DNA of 54,106 nt from Chitinophagaceae bacterium (GCA_947372235.1 CANBSW010000005.1:1-54106), one strand, 5' to 3'; counted from the first letter of the stretch, positions 15,261 to 25,369 are shown. Notes: generated by a model not told the origin, from the letters alone. Numbers and translations are program-made.

Positions 15261-15797
15261 ATGAAATTATCATTCGTATTATTTTTTATATTTTTTCATG
15301 TTGGCTCATTTGGGCAAACAGTAAAGAATTCATCCTACCTAACAAAGACCGGCGAAAAAGTGTTACGGCTTGAAATAGTTTTACCCGTAACTATACAGGA
15401 AGCCTGGCAGCTTTTTACCACGGATGAGCAACTAAAAAAATGGATCGCTCCTGCTGCACATATTGAATTAAGAACCGGAGGTTATATTGTAACCAACTAT
15501 GATAAGAACAAACTTCTTACTGACAGCAGTTCCATCAAACTGGGGATCATCAATTATATTGAAAACGAAATGATCACCTTAAAAGTAAAACTCAATAATA
15601 ATTTTTCGAAACAGGCTCAATCGGAAGATGGTAATTTGCAGGAAATCATTCAACTGATCCCGGTAAGTGAAAAACAAATACGGATCATCTCATCCATGGT
15701 TGGCTGGGGCAGATCTGATGACTGGAACAAAACCTACCAATTTTTTGAAAGAGGAAATACGTGGACCTTTGGTGAGATCATAAAATTATATCACTAA
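15261..15797 (+). CDS. Exported SRPBCC/AHSA1-like protein
   Basis: A 178-residue protein with a signal peptide (MKLSFVLFFIFFHVGSFGQ), then an SRPBCC (START-like) domain: LRLEIVLPVTIQEAWQLFTTDEQLKKWIAPAAHIELRTGGYI is the classic first strand, helix and metal/ligand-edge region of the AHSA1 group, and the last helix is WNKTYQFFERG..W. Most AHSA1-like proteins are cytosolic, so export is unusual. ATG 15261 is preferred over an upstream in-frame start at 15177, which would bury the signal peptide. Ligand unknown. Confidence 0.75.
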   Translation: MKLSFVLFFIFFHVGSFGQTVKNSSYLTKTGEKVLRLEIVLPVTIQEAWQLFTTDEQLKKWIAPAAHIELRTGGYIVTNYDKNKLLTDSSSIKLGIINYIENEMITLKVKLNNNFSKQAQSEDGNLQEIIQLIPVSEKQIRIISSMVGWGRSDDWNKTYQFFERGNTWTFGEIIKLYH

Positions 15798-15896
15798 ACC
15801 GGCGTACGAAACATTTAATCCTATCAAATATGTAGATTATTCAGGATGCTTCTGTAACTTTATAAAAGCCGGAAGCTTTTAGCCGGAGAGTGCAGG

Positions 15897-16547
15897 ATGG
15901 CAGGAACATTTAACATACAAGCCAGTTCAAAAGAACAATTACTCAGATTACTCGAAGCCTACCAATCAGCCATCGACACCAGCCTTATTTGTTCTATTAC
16001 CGATCTTGCAGGGAATATCATTTATGTGAATCGGAAATTTTGTGAGGTAAGTAAATTCAGTGAAGCAGAATTGGTGGGACAAAATCACCGAATTTTAAAT
16101 TCAGGCTTTCACTCGCCCGTATTGTTTGAAGATATGTGGGCAACTATTGCAGGTGGTAAGATGTGGAGGGGTGAAGTAAAGAGTAAGGCAAAAGATGGCA
16201 GTTATTTCTGGCAAGACAGTATTATTATACCTGTTTTTGATGAATCCGGTAAAATAATCGAATATTTTTCAATCCGCACACCCATTGATGATAAGAAAAA
16301 AGCAGAGGAGCAAAGAGAAGAAAGGATCAAACAGCTGGAAAAAATATTATTTAAGATCTCACATGAGATCAGGCTTTCTGTAACACAGATATTGGGTATT
16401 ACCAATTTACTCGATGAAACCAATCTGAAACAGGAAGAACTGAAGTTTATTTTAAACAGCATGAAAGAATCTTCATTATTACTGGATACCTATACAAAAG
16501 AAATTACGGCATCCGTAAATAATATTGTAGAGAAGGAAATCAAATAA
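15897..16547 (+). CDS. PAS-domain protein with HisKA-like helices but no ATPase domain
   Basis: A 216-residue protein. A PAS domain with PAC extension occupies about residues 20-132 (CSITDLAGNIIYVNRKFCEVSKFSEAELVGQNHRILNSG...DGSYFWQDSIIIPVFDESGK). It is followed by a coiled helix and a histidine-kinase dimerisation-like segment with an H-box, KISHEIRLSVTQILG (His156), and a second helix up to residue 205. The HATPase domain is absent: the protein simply ends. It could be a phosphotransfer or dimer partner of another kinase, or a truncated kinase. The next gene is about 180 bp away and unrelated. Confidence 0.75.
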   Translation: MAGTFNIQASSKEQLLRLLEAYQSAIDTSLICSITDLAGNIIYVNRKFCEVSKFSEAELVGQNHRILNSGFHSPVLFEDMWATIAGGKMWRGEVKSKAKDGSYFWQDSIIIPVFDESGKIIEYFSIRTPIDDKKKAEEQREERIKQLEKILFKISHEIRLSVTQILGITNLLDETNLKQEELKFILNSMKESSLLLDTYTKEITASVNNIVEKEIK

Positions 16548-16728
16548 TCCGGTTTCCATACGATAGCTGAAATCAATCATTATGATTAAGAATCTGGCAT
16601 TTTCAGGAAATCCTGATAATTGTCATATTTAACTCCTGGAATAAACCTGACCTTTATTCAATATTGTCCTTTAGAAAAAGAACAAAAGCAGGGGTCCTTC
16701 ACTAAATATCCTTAACCCATCTCCAAAA

Positions 16729-19233
16729 ATGGCAACCAACAATTTTAATACCAAAGGCCTGACACAAGATCAGGTTCTGGACGCAAGAGAAAAATTCGGA
16801 AACAATGAATTAAAGTACAAACAGGAAAATGGATTTTTGGATGCAATAAAAAGTCTGGCAAAAGAACCCATGGTGGCATTATTGCTGGTTACTTCTGTGA
16901 TCTATTTTATCAGTGGCAAAACGGGTGATGGCATTTTTTTGGCCTTGGCCATCGTGCTGGTTTCAACTATCTCACTATATCAGGATTCAAGAAGCAGGAA
17001 TGCCCTGGAAAAACTCAAGAACTTTACTAAGCCAACCTGTAAAGTGATCAGGGATAGTGAAATAATGGAAATTCAAAGCGGAGAATTGGTGGTAGGTGAT
17101 AGCCTGATGGTTGAGGAAGGAACCTCCATCGCTGCAGATGGAACGATTGTACATAGCAATGATTTTTCTGTGAATGAATCGATTCTAACCGGTGAATCTT
17201 TCTCTGTATATAAAGACTCAGCTAAAGAAGATAATTTGATCTACCGCGGTACAACCGTTGCCAGTGGATTAGCCATTGCTGTTATTACGGCAACCGGAAA
17301 TGAAACCAAACTGGGAAAGATCGGTAAAAGCCTGGAGAGTATTAAAGAAGAAAAAACACCACTAGAAGTTCAGATCACGCAGTTTGTAAAAATGATGGTG
17401 ATCATTGGTGCTATTGTATTCCTTATCGTTTGGGGCATCAATTATTTTCATACGCACAAAGTATTAGACAGTTTACTGAAAGCGCTAACACTGGCCATGA
17501 GTATTTTACCGGAAGAAATTCCTGTTGCCTTTACCACTTTTATGGCCCTGGGTGCCTGGCGTTTAATGAAGATGGGTATTGTAGTAAAACAGATGAAAAC
17601 AGTAGAAACACTGGGTAGTGCCACTGTTATTTGTACTGATAAAACAGGAACGATCACAGAAAATAAAATGAGTCTGGCAAAACTCTATTCATTATCCTCC
17701 AAAAAAATTATCGATCCAACAAATGTATTAGGGTCAGATGAAAAAGAACTGATCCGTTTAGCCATGTGGGCCAGCGAACCCATCCCGTTTGACCCAATGG
17801 AATTGGCTTTGCACCAGGCGTATACTGATCTGAAAACCGAAGATGAAAGGCTTAACTATAAAATATTTCATGAATACCCATTGGATGGAAAGCCGCCCAT
17901 GATGACACATTTATTCCGTAATGCCGAAGGTAAACGCATCATTGCAGCAAAAGGTGCGCCCGAAGCATTGTTAACAATATCCGGTTTAAGTGAAGAAGAA
18001 AAGCAACAGGTCAATCAGACAATACTCACACTATCAAAAGATGGTTACCGTATTCTAGCTGTGGCAGATACAGTATTTTTGGGTGATGATTTCCCGGCCA
18101 CACAACAGGAGTTCAAATTTAATTTCAAAGGAATTGTGGCATTCTATGATCCACCCAAGAAAAATATTCAATCGGTACTGGATGGTTTTTACAAAGCCGG
18201 CATGTTAGTGAAAATAGTAACGGGCGACAATGCGGCCACCACTACTGCCATTGCAAAGCAGATAGGTTTTCTGGGGTATGAAAAAAGTATTTCAGGAGAT
18301 GAATTAATGAAACTGTCTGACGTTGATCTTCAAAAATGTGTAACGGAAACCTCATTGTTTACACGCATGTTTCCTGAAGCCAAATTAAAAATCATCAATG
18401 CGTTAAAAGCAAACAATGAAATTGTTGCCATGACCGGAGATGGTGTTAACGACGGGCCTGCATTAAAAGCAGCACATATTGGTGTTGCCATGGGTAAAAA
18501 AGGAACGGAGATAGCGAAACAGGCAGCATCGTTGATTTTAATGGAAGACGACCTGTCTAAAATGCTGGATGCGGTTGCTATTGGCCGCAAGATCTATTCC
18601 AATCTGAAGAAAGCCATTCAATATATTATTTCCATTCATATACCGATCATTCTTACCGTATTCATCCCATTGGCATTGGGATGGATCTATCCGAATATTT
18701 TTTCTCCGGTGCATATCATCTTTTTAGAATTGATCATGGGGCCAACCTGTTCCATCATCTATGAAAATGAGCCAATGGAAAAAAATACCATGATTCAAAA
18801 ACCTCGGCCATTCACTACTTCATTTTTTAACTGGAAGGAACTATCCATTAGTATAGTACAGGGATTGGCCATTACAGCAGGAACCTTATTTGCTTATCAA
18901 TATTCTGTCAGAAATGGATTTGATGAATCTTTAACAAGAACCATGGCGTTTACCACACTGATCGCTGCCAATATCTTTCTCACATTGGTTAACCGGTCTT
19001 TTTATTATTCAGTTTTCACAACCATTCTCTACAAAAATTATATGGTACCCCTGATCATCGCAATCACCCTTGCCATAACAGGATTATTGGTTTTTGTAGA
19101 TCCGCTCGCTGATTTTTTTGGATTTGAGCACCTGGCCATTAGCCAATTACTTATCTGTACTCTTATAGGTTTCATTTCCGTAATATGGTTTGAGGGTATA
19201 AAGTGGGGCAAAAGAATGAAAAATAAAAGCTGA
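16729..19233 (+). CDS. P2-type cation-transporting ATPase
   Basis: An 834-residue P-type ATPase with all the expected parts: actuator loop NESILTGES (about 148-157), helix-4 ion site ILPEEIP (about 259-265, the PE-x-x-P of Ca2+-type pumps), phosphorylation site CTDKTGTITEN (Asp near 304), nucleotide-binding KGAPEALL, and hinge MTGDGVNDGPALKAAHIGVAMGKKGTEIAKQAA (about 567-600). It resembles the bacterial P2A/Ca2+-ATPase group, exporting Ca2+ or a related cation. In helix 6 it reads LELIMGPTCSIIYENEP, where related pumps usually have an Asp in place of the Gly, so ion choice is uncertain. It lies alone, about 180 bp from the PAS gene. Confidence 0.85.
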   Translation: MATNNFNTKGLTQDQVLDAREKFGNNELKYKQENGFLDAIKSLAKEPMVALLLVTSVIYFISGKTGDGIFLALAIVLVSTISLYQDSRSRNALEKLKNFTKPTCKVIRDSEIMEIQSGELVVGDSLMVEEGTSIAADGTIVHSNDFSVNESILTGESFSVYKDSAKEDNLIYRGTTVASGLAIAVITATGNETKLGKIGKSLESIKEEKTPLEVQITQFVKMMVIIGAIVFLIVWGINYFHTHKVLDSLLKALTLAMSILPEEIPVAFTTFMALGAWRLMKMGIVVKQMKTVETLGSATVICTDKTGTITENKMSLAKLYSLSSKKIIDPTNVLGSDEKELIRLAMWASEPIPFDPMELALHQAYTDLKTEDERLNYKIFHEYPLDGKPPMMTHLFRNAEGKRIIAAKGAPEALLTISGLSEEEKQQVNQTILTLSKDGYRILAVADTVFLGDDFPATQQEFKFNFKGIVAFYDPPKKNIQSVLDGFYKAGMLVKIVTGDNAATTTAIAKQIGFLGYEKSISGDELMKLSDVDLQKCVTETSLFTRMFPEAKLKIINALKANNEIVAMTGDGVNDGPALKAAHIGVAMGKKGTEIAKQAASLILMEDDLSKMLDAVAIGRKIYSNLKKAIQYIISIHIPIILTVFIPLALGWIYPNIFSPVHIIFLELIMGPTCSIIYENEPMEKNTMIQKPRPFTTSFFNWKELSISIVQGLAITAGTLFAYQYSVRNGFDESLTRTMAFTTLIAANIFLTLVNRSFYYSVFTTILYKNYMVPLIIAITLAITGLLVFVDPLADFFGFEHLAISQLLICTLIGFISVIWFEGIKWGKRMKNKS

Positions 19234-19292
19234 AGCATTGGCAGTTTCAAAGGTTGAAATAGTAAGCTCTCCGATAATTACCTATGTTTTCG

Positions 19293-19300
19293 TAGCTTTG
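19293..19300 (+). promoter_or_regulatory. Candidate -7 box TAGCTTTG for the metal-efflux genes
   Basis: A perfect TAnnTTTG match 17 bp before the start at 19318, in front of the small protein, RND pump and adaptor genes. No good -33 TTG is seen 17-23 bp further upstream, so the assignment rests on the -7 box alone. Confidence 0.5.
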
Positions 19301-19317
19301 CAAAGCTGAAACGTTTT

Positions 19318-19689
19318 GTGATCATATCAATCCTGTCAGTTTACCTGATCTCTACCACTGAATTATACCAGCTGGTGAAGCTTCCTATGCTGGTTGAGCA
19401 TTTTTATGAACACAAAGGCCAGGACAGAGACATCACCTTATGGGAATTCCTTTGTATGCATTATGCCCATGGGGATGTTAAGGATGCCGATCATGATAAA
19501 GACATGAAACTACCTTTCAAATCGCATGATGGCTGTTCATCTTCCAGTGTAATCGCTTATATACCCAAGGACTTCCCATTAATCGCAAAACCGGCACATA
19601 GTATTTCCAAATCATTTACTATTTATGATGAGCAATTTTTAACCTCATCCTTCCTCGCCTGTATCTGGCAACCTCCTAAGACCTGTTGA
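19318..19689 (+). CDS. Small conserved protein preceding the RND metal pump
   Basis: A 123-residue protein with a short N-terminal hydrophobic stretch (IISILSVYLISTTELYQLVKLP, signal or anchor) and the segment LVEHFYEHKGQDRDITLWEFLCMHYAHGDVKDADHDKDMKLPFKSHDGC, rich in His, Asp and Cys. It resembles conserved hypotheticals found next to heavy-metal RND genes in Bacteroidota; the His/Asp/Cys content would suit metal binding in the periplasm, which is inference. The start is GTG 19318; CTG 19306 in frame would give a more basic N-terminus. It ends 95 bp before the pump gene and is probably in the same operon. Confidence 0.65.
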   Translation: MIISILSVYLISTTELYQLVKLPMLVEHFYEHKGQDRDITLWEFLCMHYAHGDVKDADHDKDMKLPFKSHDGCSSSSVIAYIPKDFPLIAKPAHSISKSFTIYDEQFLTSSFLACIWQPPKTC

Positions 19690-19783
19690 TTATCATTTGA
19701 TTTTTAAAAATTGACGCAAACACTCTGGTGCTTGTGCATTCATGTATTGATCCACTCAAACAACAGTTAAAACAGGATAATCT

Positions 19784-22700
19784 ATGTTGAATAAAATAAT
19801 TGAGTTTTCCATCCGGAATAAACTCATCATTGGGCTTTTTGTGCTCGGTCTGATAGGCTATGGTATCTATCAGGTATCGAAATTACCTATAGATGCGGTG
19901 CCCGACATCACCAATAACCAGGTTCAGGTAATTACGGTTGCCCCTTCATTTGGTGCCACTGATATTGAAAGATTAGTAACCTTTCCAATTGAACAGGCAA
20001 ACAGTAATATCAATGGCTTAAAAGAGATCAGAAGCTTCTCAAGATTTGGATTGTCATTGGTAACCATCGTATTTGACGATGCAACTGATATTTACTGGGC
20101 AAGACAGCAAGTGGCTGAAAGACTGCAAAAAGTGCAGGCCATCATTCCCAGAGGAATTGGAAATCCAGAGTTGGGGCCAATAACTACAGGACTTGGTGAG
20201 ATCTATCAATATGTAGTAAGGCCAAAAGAAGGATATGAAACAAAATACAATGAAACAGAACTGAGAACCATTCAGGACTGGATCGTAAGAAGACAATTAT
20301 TAGGCGTGGAAGGTGTGGCCGAAGTAAGCAGTTTTGGAGGAAAATTGAAACAATACCAGATAGCGGTAAATCCTAACAAACTGCAATCGTATAATCTTAC
20401 TATTACTGAATTGTTTGATGCATTAGAGAAGAATAACCAGAACACCGGCGGTGCTTATATTGAAAAAGGTTCAACCGTTCTGTTTATCAGAAGCGAAGGG
20501 TTGATCGGTAATAAGGAAGATATCGAAAACATATCCATCAAATCCACTTCCGGCGGAACACCTTTGTTTATAAGAGATATAGCAGACGTTACCATTGGTT
20601 ATGCCACCCGTTACGGAGCCATGTGTTATAATGATAAAGGCGAAGTATCCGGAGCTGTGGTGATGATGCTGAAAGGTGCCAACAGCAGTAAAGTGATCAA
20701 AAATGTAAAAGAGCGAATCGCTCAAATTCAAAAAACACTTCCCGAAGGTGTGGTGATCGAAGCTTTTCTTGACCGTACCAAAATGGTTAACAATGCCATT
20801 GGAACCGTTGAGAAAAATTTACTGGAAGGGGCTCTCATTGTAGTGTTTATCCTTGTTTTATTTCTCGGTAATTTCAGAGCAGGTTTATTAGTGGCATCAG
20901 TAATTCCTTTGGCCATGTTATTTGCGATCATACTGATGAACACTTTTGGGGTTAGTGGCAACCTGATGAGTTTAGGCGCTCTTGATTTTGGATTGATCGT
21001 AGATGGGGCCGTTATCATTGTTGAAGCTGTTATGCACCAGTTAACGCATAGCAAGAAATTCAGTCATCTGAATAAATTATCTCAACCGGAAATGGATTCA
21101 GAAGTAACGCATTCGGCCAGTAAAATGATGAATAGTGCAGTGTTTGGACAGATCATCATTCTCATAGTTTATCTGCCCATATTCACACTGCAGGGTATTG
21201 AAGGAAAAATGTTCAAACCCATGGCACAAACCGTTGCTTTTGCTTTGATCGGTGCATTTGTGTTATCCCTTACTTACATACCAATGATGAGCGCTCTTTT
21301 TTTAAGTAAGAAAATCAAACACAAACCAAACCTGTCAGACAAAGTAATGTTCCGTGTTGAAAGATTTTACCAGCATGCGTTACGGAGAATATTACGGATC
21401 CCAAAAATTGTACTGGCAAGTGTGATCACTTTATTTGTTCTGGCAGTTTTTACACTAACTACTTTAGGAGGAGAATTTATTCCGGCATTGGAAGAAGGTG
21501 ATTTTGCAGTAGACACAAAAGTATTAACGGGAAGCAGTATTTCTACCACGATCGAATCAACTCAGAAAGCGGCACACATTCTAAAAACACAGTTTCCCGA
21601 AGTATTGAAAGTGGTTACCAAAATAGGCAGTGGCGAAGTACCTACCGATCCGATGCCAATGGAAGCAAGTGATATGATGGTGATATTAAAAGACAAAAGC
21701 GAATGGGTATCTGCAAAAACTTTTGATGAACTATCTGCCAAAATGAGTACCGCATTGGAAGCTGTTCCGGGAATTACTACCGGTTTTCAATTCCCTGTAC
21801 AAATGCGTTTTAATGAGTTGATGACAGGCGCCAGACAGGATGTGGTATGTAAGATTTTTGGTGAAAACCTGGATACGCTTGCATTCTATGCACAAAAATT
21901 AGGGAAGATTGTATCAACTGTAAAAGGAGTTGAGAATTTATTTGTGGAGCCAGTTACCGGAATGCCGCAGATTATCATCAACTATAACCGTGCAAGCATT
22001 GCTCAGTATAACCTCACTATTTCTGATATTAACCGCGTAGTAAATACTGCTTTTGCCGGACAAAGTACCGGCCTTGTATTTGAAGGTGAAAAACGTTTCG
22101 ACCTTGTGGTTAAATTACAATCGGGCCAGCGAAAAAATCTGGAAGATGTTCAGAATCTGTTGATACCCACACCAAAGGGTACACAGATCCCACTTTACCA
22201 ATTGGCGAATGTGGAGATCAAGAATGGCCCCAATCAAATTCAAAGAGAAGATGCTAAACGCAGAATTGTAGTAGGCTTTAATGTACGGGGAAGAGATGTA
22301 CAGACTATTGTAAGCGAACTGCAGAAAAAAACAGATACACAGATAAAATTTCCCGCCGGTTATTATGTAACCTATGGTGGTGCATTTGAAAACCTGAATG
22401 CAGCAAAGGAAAGATTACTCATCGCAGTTCCTGTATCACTGTTTCTGATCTTTATTTTATTATTCTTCGCGTTCAATTCATTCAAGCAGGGGTTATTGAT
22501 CTATTCAGCCATTCCACTTTCGGCTATTGGTGGTATTTTCTTTTTAGCCTTACGTGGTATGCCTTTCAGTATTAGTGCAGGGGTTGGTTTTATTGCTTTG
22601 TTTGGTGTTTCAGTTTTGAATGGTATTGTATTGATCGCAGAATTTAATCGTTTAAAACAAACCGGTATGATCAATTTACATGATATCGTTTTAATGGGAA

Positions 22701-24148
22701 CCAAAGTACGTTTGAGACCGGTGCTAATGACAGCTTTTGTTGCTTCACTTGGTTTTTTACCAATGGCACTAAGTAATGGTGCCGGAGCAGAAGTACAACG
22801 TCCGTTGGCAACCGTTGTGATCGGCGGGCTCATGATCGCAACTTTTTTAACATTATTTGTATTACCTGTACTTTATATTTTAATTGAGAAACCGGGTAAA
22901 AAGAAACCGCATAAACACAAACATAAAAAACATGTAGTTGCTGTATTATTGGTATTGGTGGCAGGCATTGGGATAATAAAAGCACAAACACCTATCACCA
23001 TTCAGGCAGCTATTGATACGGCTCTGAAAAATAATATGTCTGTTAAAAACGAAAAACTAAAAGCAGATTACCAGCAAAAACTGATCGCCTCATCAGCCAG
23101 TATTCAACAAACCAAATTCAGTGCAGAAGCCGGTCAGTTAAACAGTATGTATACAGATACGCGTTTGGGGATTTCGCAAACAATCAATTTTCCGAAAGTA
23201 TATGCTACACAGAAAAACGTATTCAACGAAGAATGGAAAACAGCTGTTCTCAATGTTTCACTCAAAGAAGCAGAGTTAAAAAAAGCTGTGATGCATCTGT
23301 TTTATTCTATCATTATATTAAGGGAGAAAGAAAGGCTGTTAAAAAAGGGGGATAGTATCTATACGGAATTCACCAACAAATCAACACTTCGCTTTGCCAA
23401 AGGAGAAACCAATATTCTGGAAAAAACAAGTGCCGAATCGCAACAGCAAAATATCCGTTTACAGATTAAGGCATTGCAGCAGGACATAGAATTGGCAGGG
23501 CTTCAGTTAAGGTTATTATTAAATACGTCATCTATTGTTGAACCTAAAGTTGCTATTACAAAACTAAGCCTGGAAGGTATTTCAGATAGCACCTTACTCA
23601 CAGAACATCCTGCACTGAAAGTTTTGCAACAACAAAAACTAACAGCAATGGCCAATACCCATCTTGAGAAAGCAAGATTATTGCCTGAGATAAGTTTGGG
23701 ATATTTTAATACAAGTATCAAAGGCACAGGAGCTGATAATTTGTATTACAGTGGATCATCCCGTTTTAGTTCGGCACAGATCGGGATTGGGCTGCCCATA
23801 TTTACAGGTTATCAAAAAGCAAGGATCAATGCTGCGAGAGTGAATGAATCTATTTCAGAAACATCGTATTTACAACAACGCCAGCAGTTGGAAACAAGAT
23901 ATCAAACAGCACTTGCACAATTTAAAAACAATGCTTCAATAGTAAGTTATTATGAAAAAACGGGCCTTGCACATGCAAAACTGATCATTGAAACAGCAAA
24001 TCTTCAATTTACCAATGGTGTGATCAGTTATCTGGAATGGGCAATGCTGGTAAATCAATCCACAGTAATCGAGAGTAATTATCTGGATGCTTTGGCATTA
24101 TTGAATGAAAGCATTATTGAAATCAACTTTTTAATATCAAAAAATTAG
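19784..24148 (+). CDS. CusA/CzcA-type heavy-metal RND pump fused to a TolC-like outer-membrane domain
   Basis: A 1454-residue fusion. Residues about 1-1040 are a complete HME-type RND transporter: N-terminal helix with NKLIIGLFVLGLIGYGIYQ, periplasmic porter domains, and helix 4 with LDFGLIVDGAVIIVEA (about 398-413), the Asp-containing proton-relay signature of CusA/CzcA pumps. A Lys/His-rich linker KKKPHKHKHKKH (about 1042-1053) follows, then a hydrophobic stretch ending in IIKAQ (about 1055-1069) that looks like an internal signal peptide. Residues about 1070-1454 form a TolC-type outer-membrane factor (ITIQAAIDTALKNN at the start, long coiled-coil helices). Such fusions occur in Bacteroidota. 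It should drive proton-coupled export of Cu(I)/Ag(I), Co/Zn/Cd or similar with the adaptor encoded 4 bp downstream. Confidence 0.9.
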   Translation: MLNKIIEFSIRNKLIIGLFVLGLIGYGIYQVSKLPIDAVPDITNNQVQVITVAPSFGATDIERLVTFPIEQANSNINGLKEIRSFSRFGLSLVTIVFDDATDIYWARQQVAERLQKVQAIIPRGIGNPELGPITTGLGEIYQYVVRPKEGYETKYNETELRTIQDWIVRRQLLGVEGVAEVSSFGGKLKQYQIAVNPNKLQSYNLTITELFDALEKNNQNTGGAYIEKGSTVLFIRSEGLIGNKEDIENISIKSTSGGTPLFIRDIADVTIGYATRYGAMCYNDKGEVSGAVVMMLKGANSSKVIKNVKERIAQIQKTLPEGVVIEAFLDRTKMVNNAIGTVEKNLLEGALIVVFILVLFLGNFRAGLLVASVIPLAMLFAIILMNTFGVSGNLMSLGALDFGLIVDGAVIIVEAVMHQLTHSKKFSHLNKLSQPEMDSEVTHSASKMMNSAVFGQIIILIVYLPIFTLQGIEGKMFKPMAQTVAFALIGAFVLSLTYIPMMSALFLSKKIKHKPNLSDKVMFRVERFYQHALRRILRIPKIVLASVITLFVLAVFTLTTLGGEFIPALEEGDFAVDTKVLTGSSISTTIESTQKAAHILKTQFPEVLKVVTKIGSGEVPTDPMPMEASDMMVILKDKSEWVSAKTFDELSAKMSTALEAVPGITTGFQFPVQMRFNELMTGARQDVVCKIFGENLDTLAFYAQKLGKIVSTVKGVENLFVEPVTGMPQIIINYNRASIAQYNLTISDINRVVNTAFAGQSTGLVFEGEKRFDLVVKLQSGQRKNLEDVQNLLIPTPKGTQIPLYQLANVEIKNGPNQIQREDAKRRIVVGFNVRGRDVQTIVSELQKKTDTQIKFPAGYYVTYGGAFENLNAAKERLLIAVPVSLFLIFILLFFAFNSFKQGLLIYSAIPLSAIGGIFFLALRGMPFSISAGVGFIALFGVSVLNGIVLIAEFNRLKQTGMINLHDIVLMGTKVRLRPVLMTAFVASLGFLPMALSNGAGAEVQRPLATVVIGGLMIATFLTLFVLPVLYILIEKPGKKKPHKHKHKKHVVAVLLVLVAGIGIIKAQTPITIQAAIDTALKNNMSVKNEKLKADYQQKLIASSASIQQTKFSAEAGQLNSMYTDTRLGISQTINFPKVYATQKNVFNEEWKTAVLNVSLKEAELKKAVMHLFYSIIILREKERLLKKGDSIYTEFTNKSTLRFAKGETNILEKTSAESQQQNIRLQIKALQQDIELAGLQLRLLLNTSSIVEPKVAITKLSLEGISDSTLLTEHPALKVLQQQKLTAMANTHLEKARLLPEISLGYFNTSIKGTGADNLYYSGSSRFSSAQIGIGLPIFTGYQKARINAARVNESISETSYLQQRQQLETRYQTALAQFKNNASIVSYYEKTGLAHAKLIIETANLQFTNGVISYLEWAMLVNQSTVIESNYLDALALLNESIIEINFLISKN

Positions 24149-24152
24149 TATC

Positions 24153-25280
24153 ATGAAAAATATGATCACCCTGTTTAGTCTGCTGCTGTTGGTTTCCTGT
24201 GGAAGTAAAAAAACCGAATCGGAATCAAAGGAAACAAGTACCCCGGTCAAAAACCAGATAAGTTTAACCGATGTACAATTCAACTCAGCCGGCATTGTTA
24301 CCGGAAAAATGGAGAGCAGAAATATTTCCACTTTATTAAAAGTAAATGGTAAAATTGATGTTCCCCCGCAAAATATGATATCAGTAAGTGTGCCGTTGGG
24401 AGGATATTTAAAACTCACCAAACTGTTGCCTGGTATGCATGTACGAAAAGGAGAACCGATCGCGGTTATTGAGGACCAGCAGTATATCCAGCTTCAACAG
24501 GATTATCTGACAACAAAAATAAAATTGGAATATTCAGAAGCAGATTATTTCAGACAGAAAGAATTGAATAAAACAAAAGCCAATAGCGATAAGGTTTTTC
24601 AACAGGCCCAAATGGAATACAATACATTGAAGATCACATTGAGTGCTCTTTCAGAAAAACTGAAACTGATCAATATCAATCCTCAAACATTATCAGAAAA
24701 TAATATTTCAAAAAATGTAAGTATCTACTCCCCTATTGATGGTTATGTTTCTAAGGTAAATGTGAACATTGGCAAATATGTTAACCCAACAGAAATACTT
24801 TTCGAATTGGTGAATACCGCCGACATTCATTTGAATCTGAAAATATTTGAAAAAGATCTTTCGCTTTTATCGATCGGACAAAAACTGGTGGCCTATACCA
24901 ATAACCAACCGGATAAAAAACATGCTTGTGAGATCATACTGATCAGTCAGGATCTAACTGCAGAACGAACTGCAGATGTACATTGCCATTTCGAAGATTT
25001 TGATAAAACCTTATTGCCGGGAATGTATATGAATGCCGAGATCAGGGTTTCAGGCGTTCAAACACCTGCATTACAGGAAGAGGCCGTGGTAAACTATGAA
25101 GGAAAGAATTATGCATTTGTAGTTAATGGCAACCATCAATATCAGATGATAGAAATTGAAACAGGCACAAAAGAGAAAGGGTTTATTGAGACAAAGAACA
25201 GCGCTGTATTTGCCGGGAAACAGGTTGTATTAAAAGGAGCTTATACGCTACTGATGGCGTTGAAAAATAAGCCGGAATAA
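24153..25280 (+). CDS. CusB/CzcB-type periplasmic adaptor lipoprotein
   Basis: A 375-residue membrane-fusion-protein lipoprotein (lipobox LVSC, Cys16). Domains in order are: a beta-barrel/lipoyl entry (KINGKID-like VNGKIDVPPQNMISVSVPLGGYLKLTKLLPGMHVRKGEPIAVIED), a coiled-coil hairpin (about 110-185), the second lipoyl half (NVSIYSPIDGYVSKVNVNIGKYVNPTEILFELVN), and beta-barrel and membrane-proximal domains to the end. It links the RND pump to the outer-membrane duct. No Met-rich N-terminal metal-binding patch like that of CusF-type domains is seen. It follows the pump gene by 4 bp, clearly one operon. Confidence 0.9.
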   Translation: MKNMITLFSLLLLVSCGSKKTESESKETSTPVKNQISLTDVQFNSAGIVTGKMESRNISTLLKVNGKIDVPPQNMISVSVPLGGYLKLTKLLPGMHVRKGEPIAVIEDQQYIQLQQDYLTTKIKLEYSEADYFRQKELNKTKANSDKVFQQAQMEYNTLKITLSALSEKLKLININPQTLSENNISKNVSIYSPIDGYVSKVNVNIGKYVNPTEILFELVNTADIHLNLKIFEKDLSLLSIGQKLVAYTNNQPDKKHACEIILISQDLTAERTADVHCHFEDFDKTLLPGMYMNAEIRVSGVQTPALQEEAVVNYEGKNYAFVVNGNHQYQMIEIETGTKEKGFIETKNSAVFAGKQVVLKGAYTLLMALKNKPE

Positions 25281-25369
25281 TAGATTGCATAACTATCGGT
25301 TCATCGCTTATCTTACTATTAGGAGGTGTTGATTATTGATTGGTTTTGGTACAATTTTTTGAAATACAT

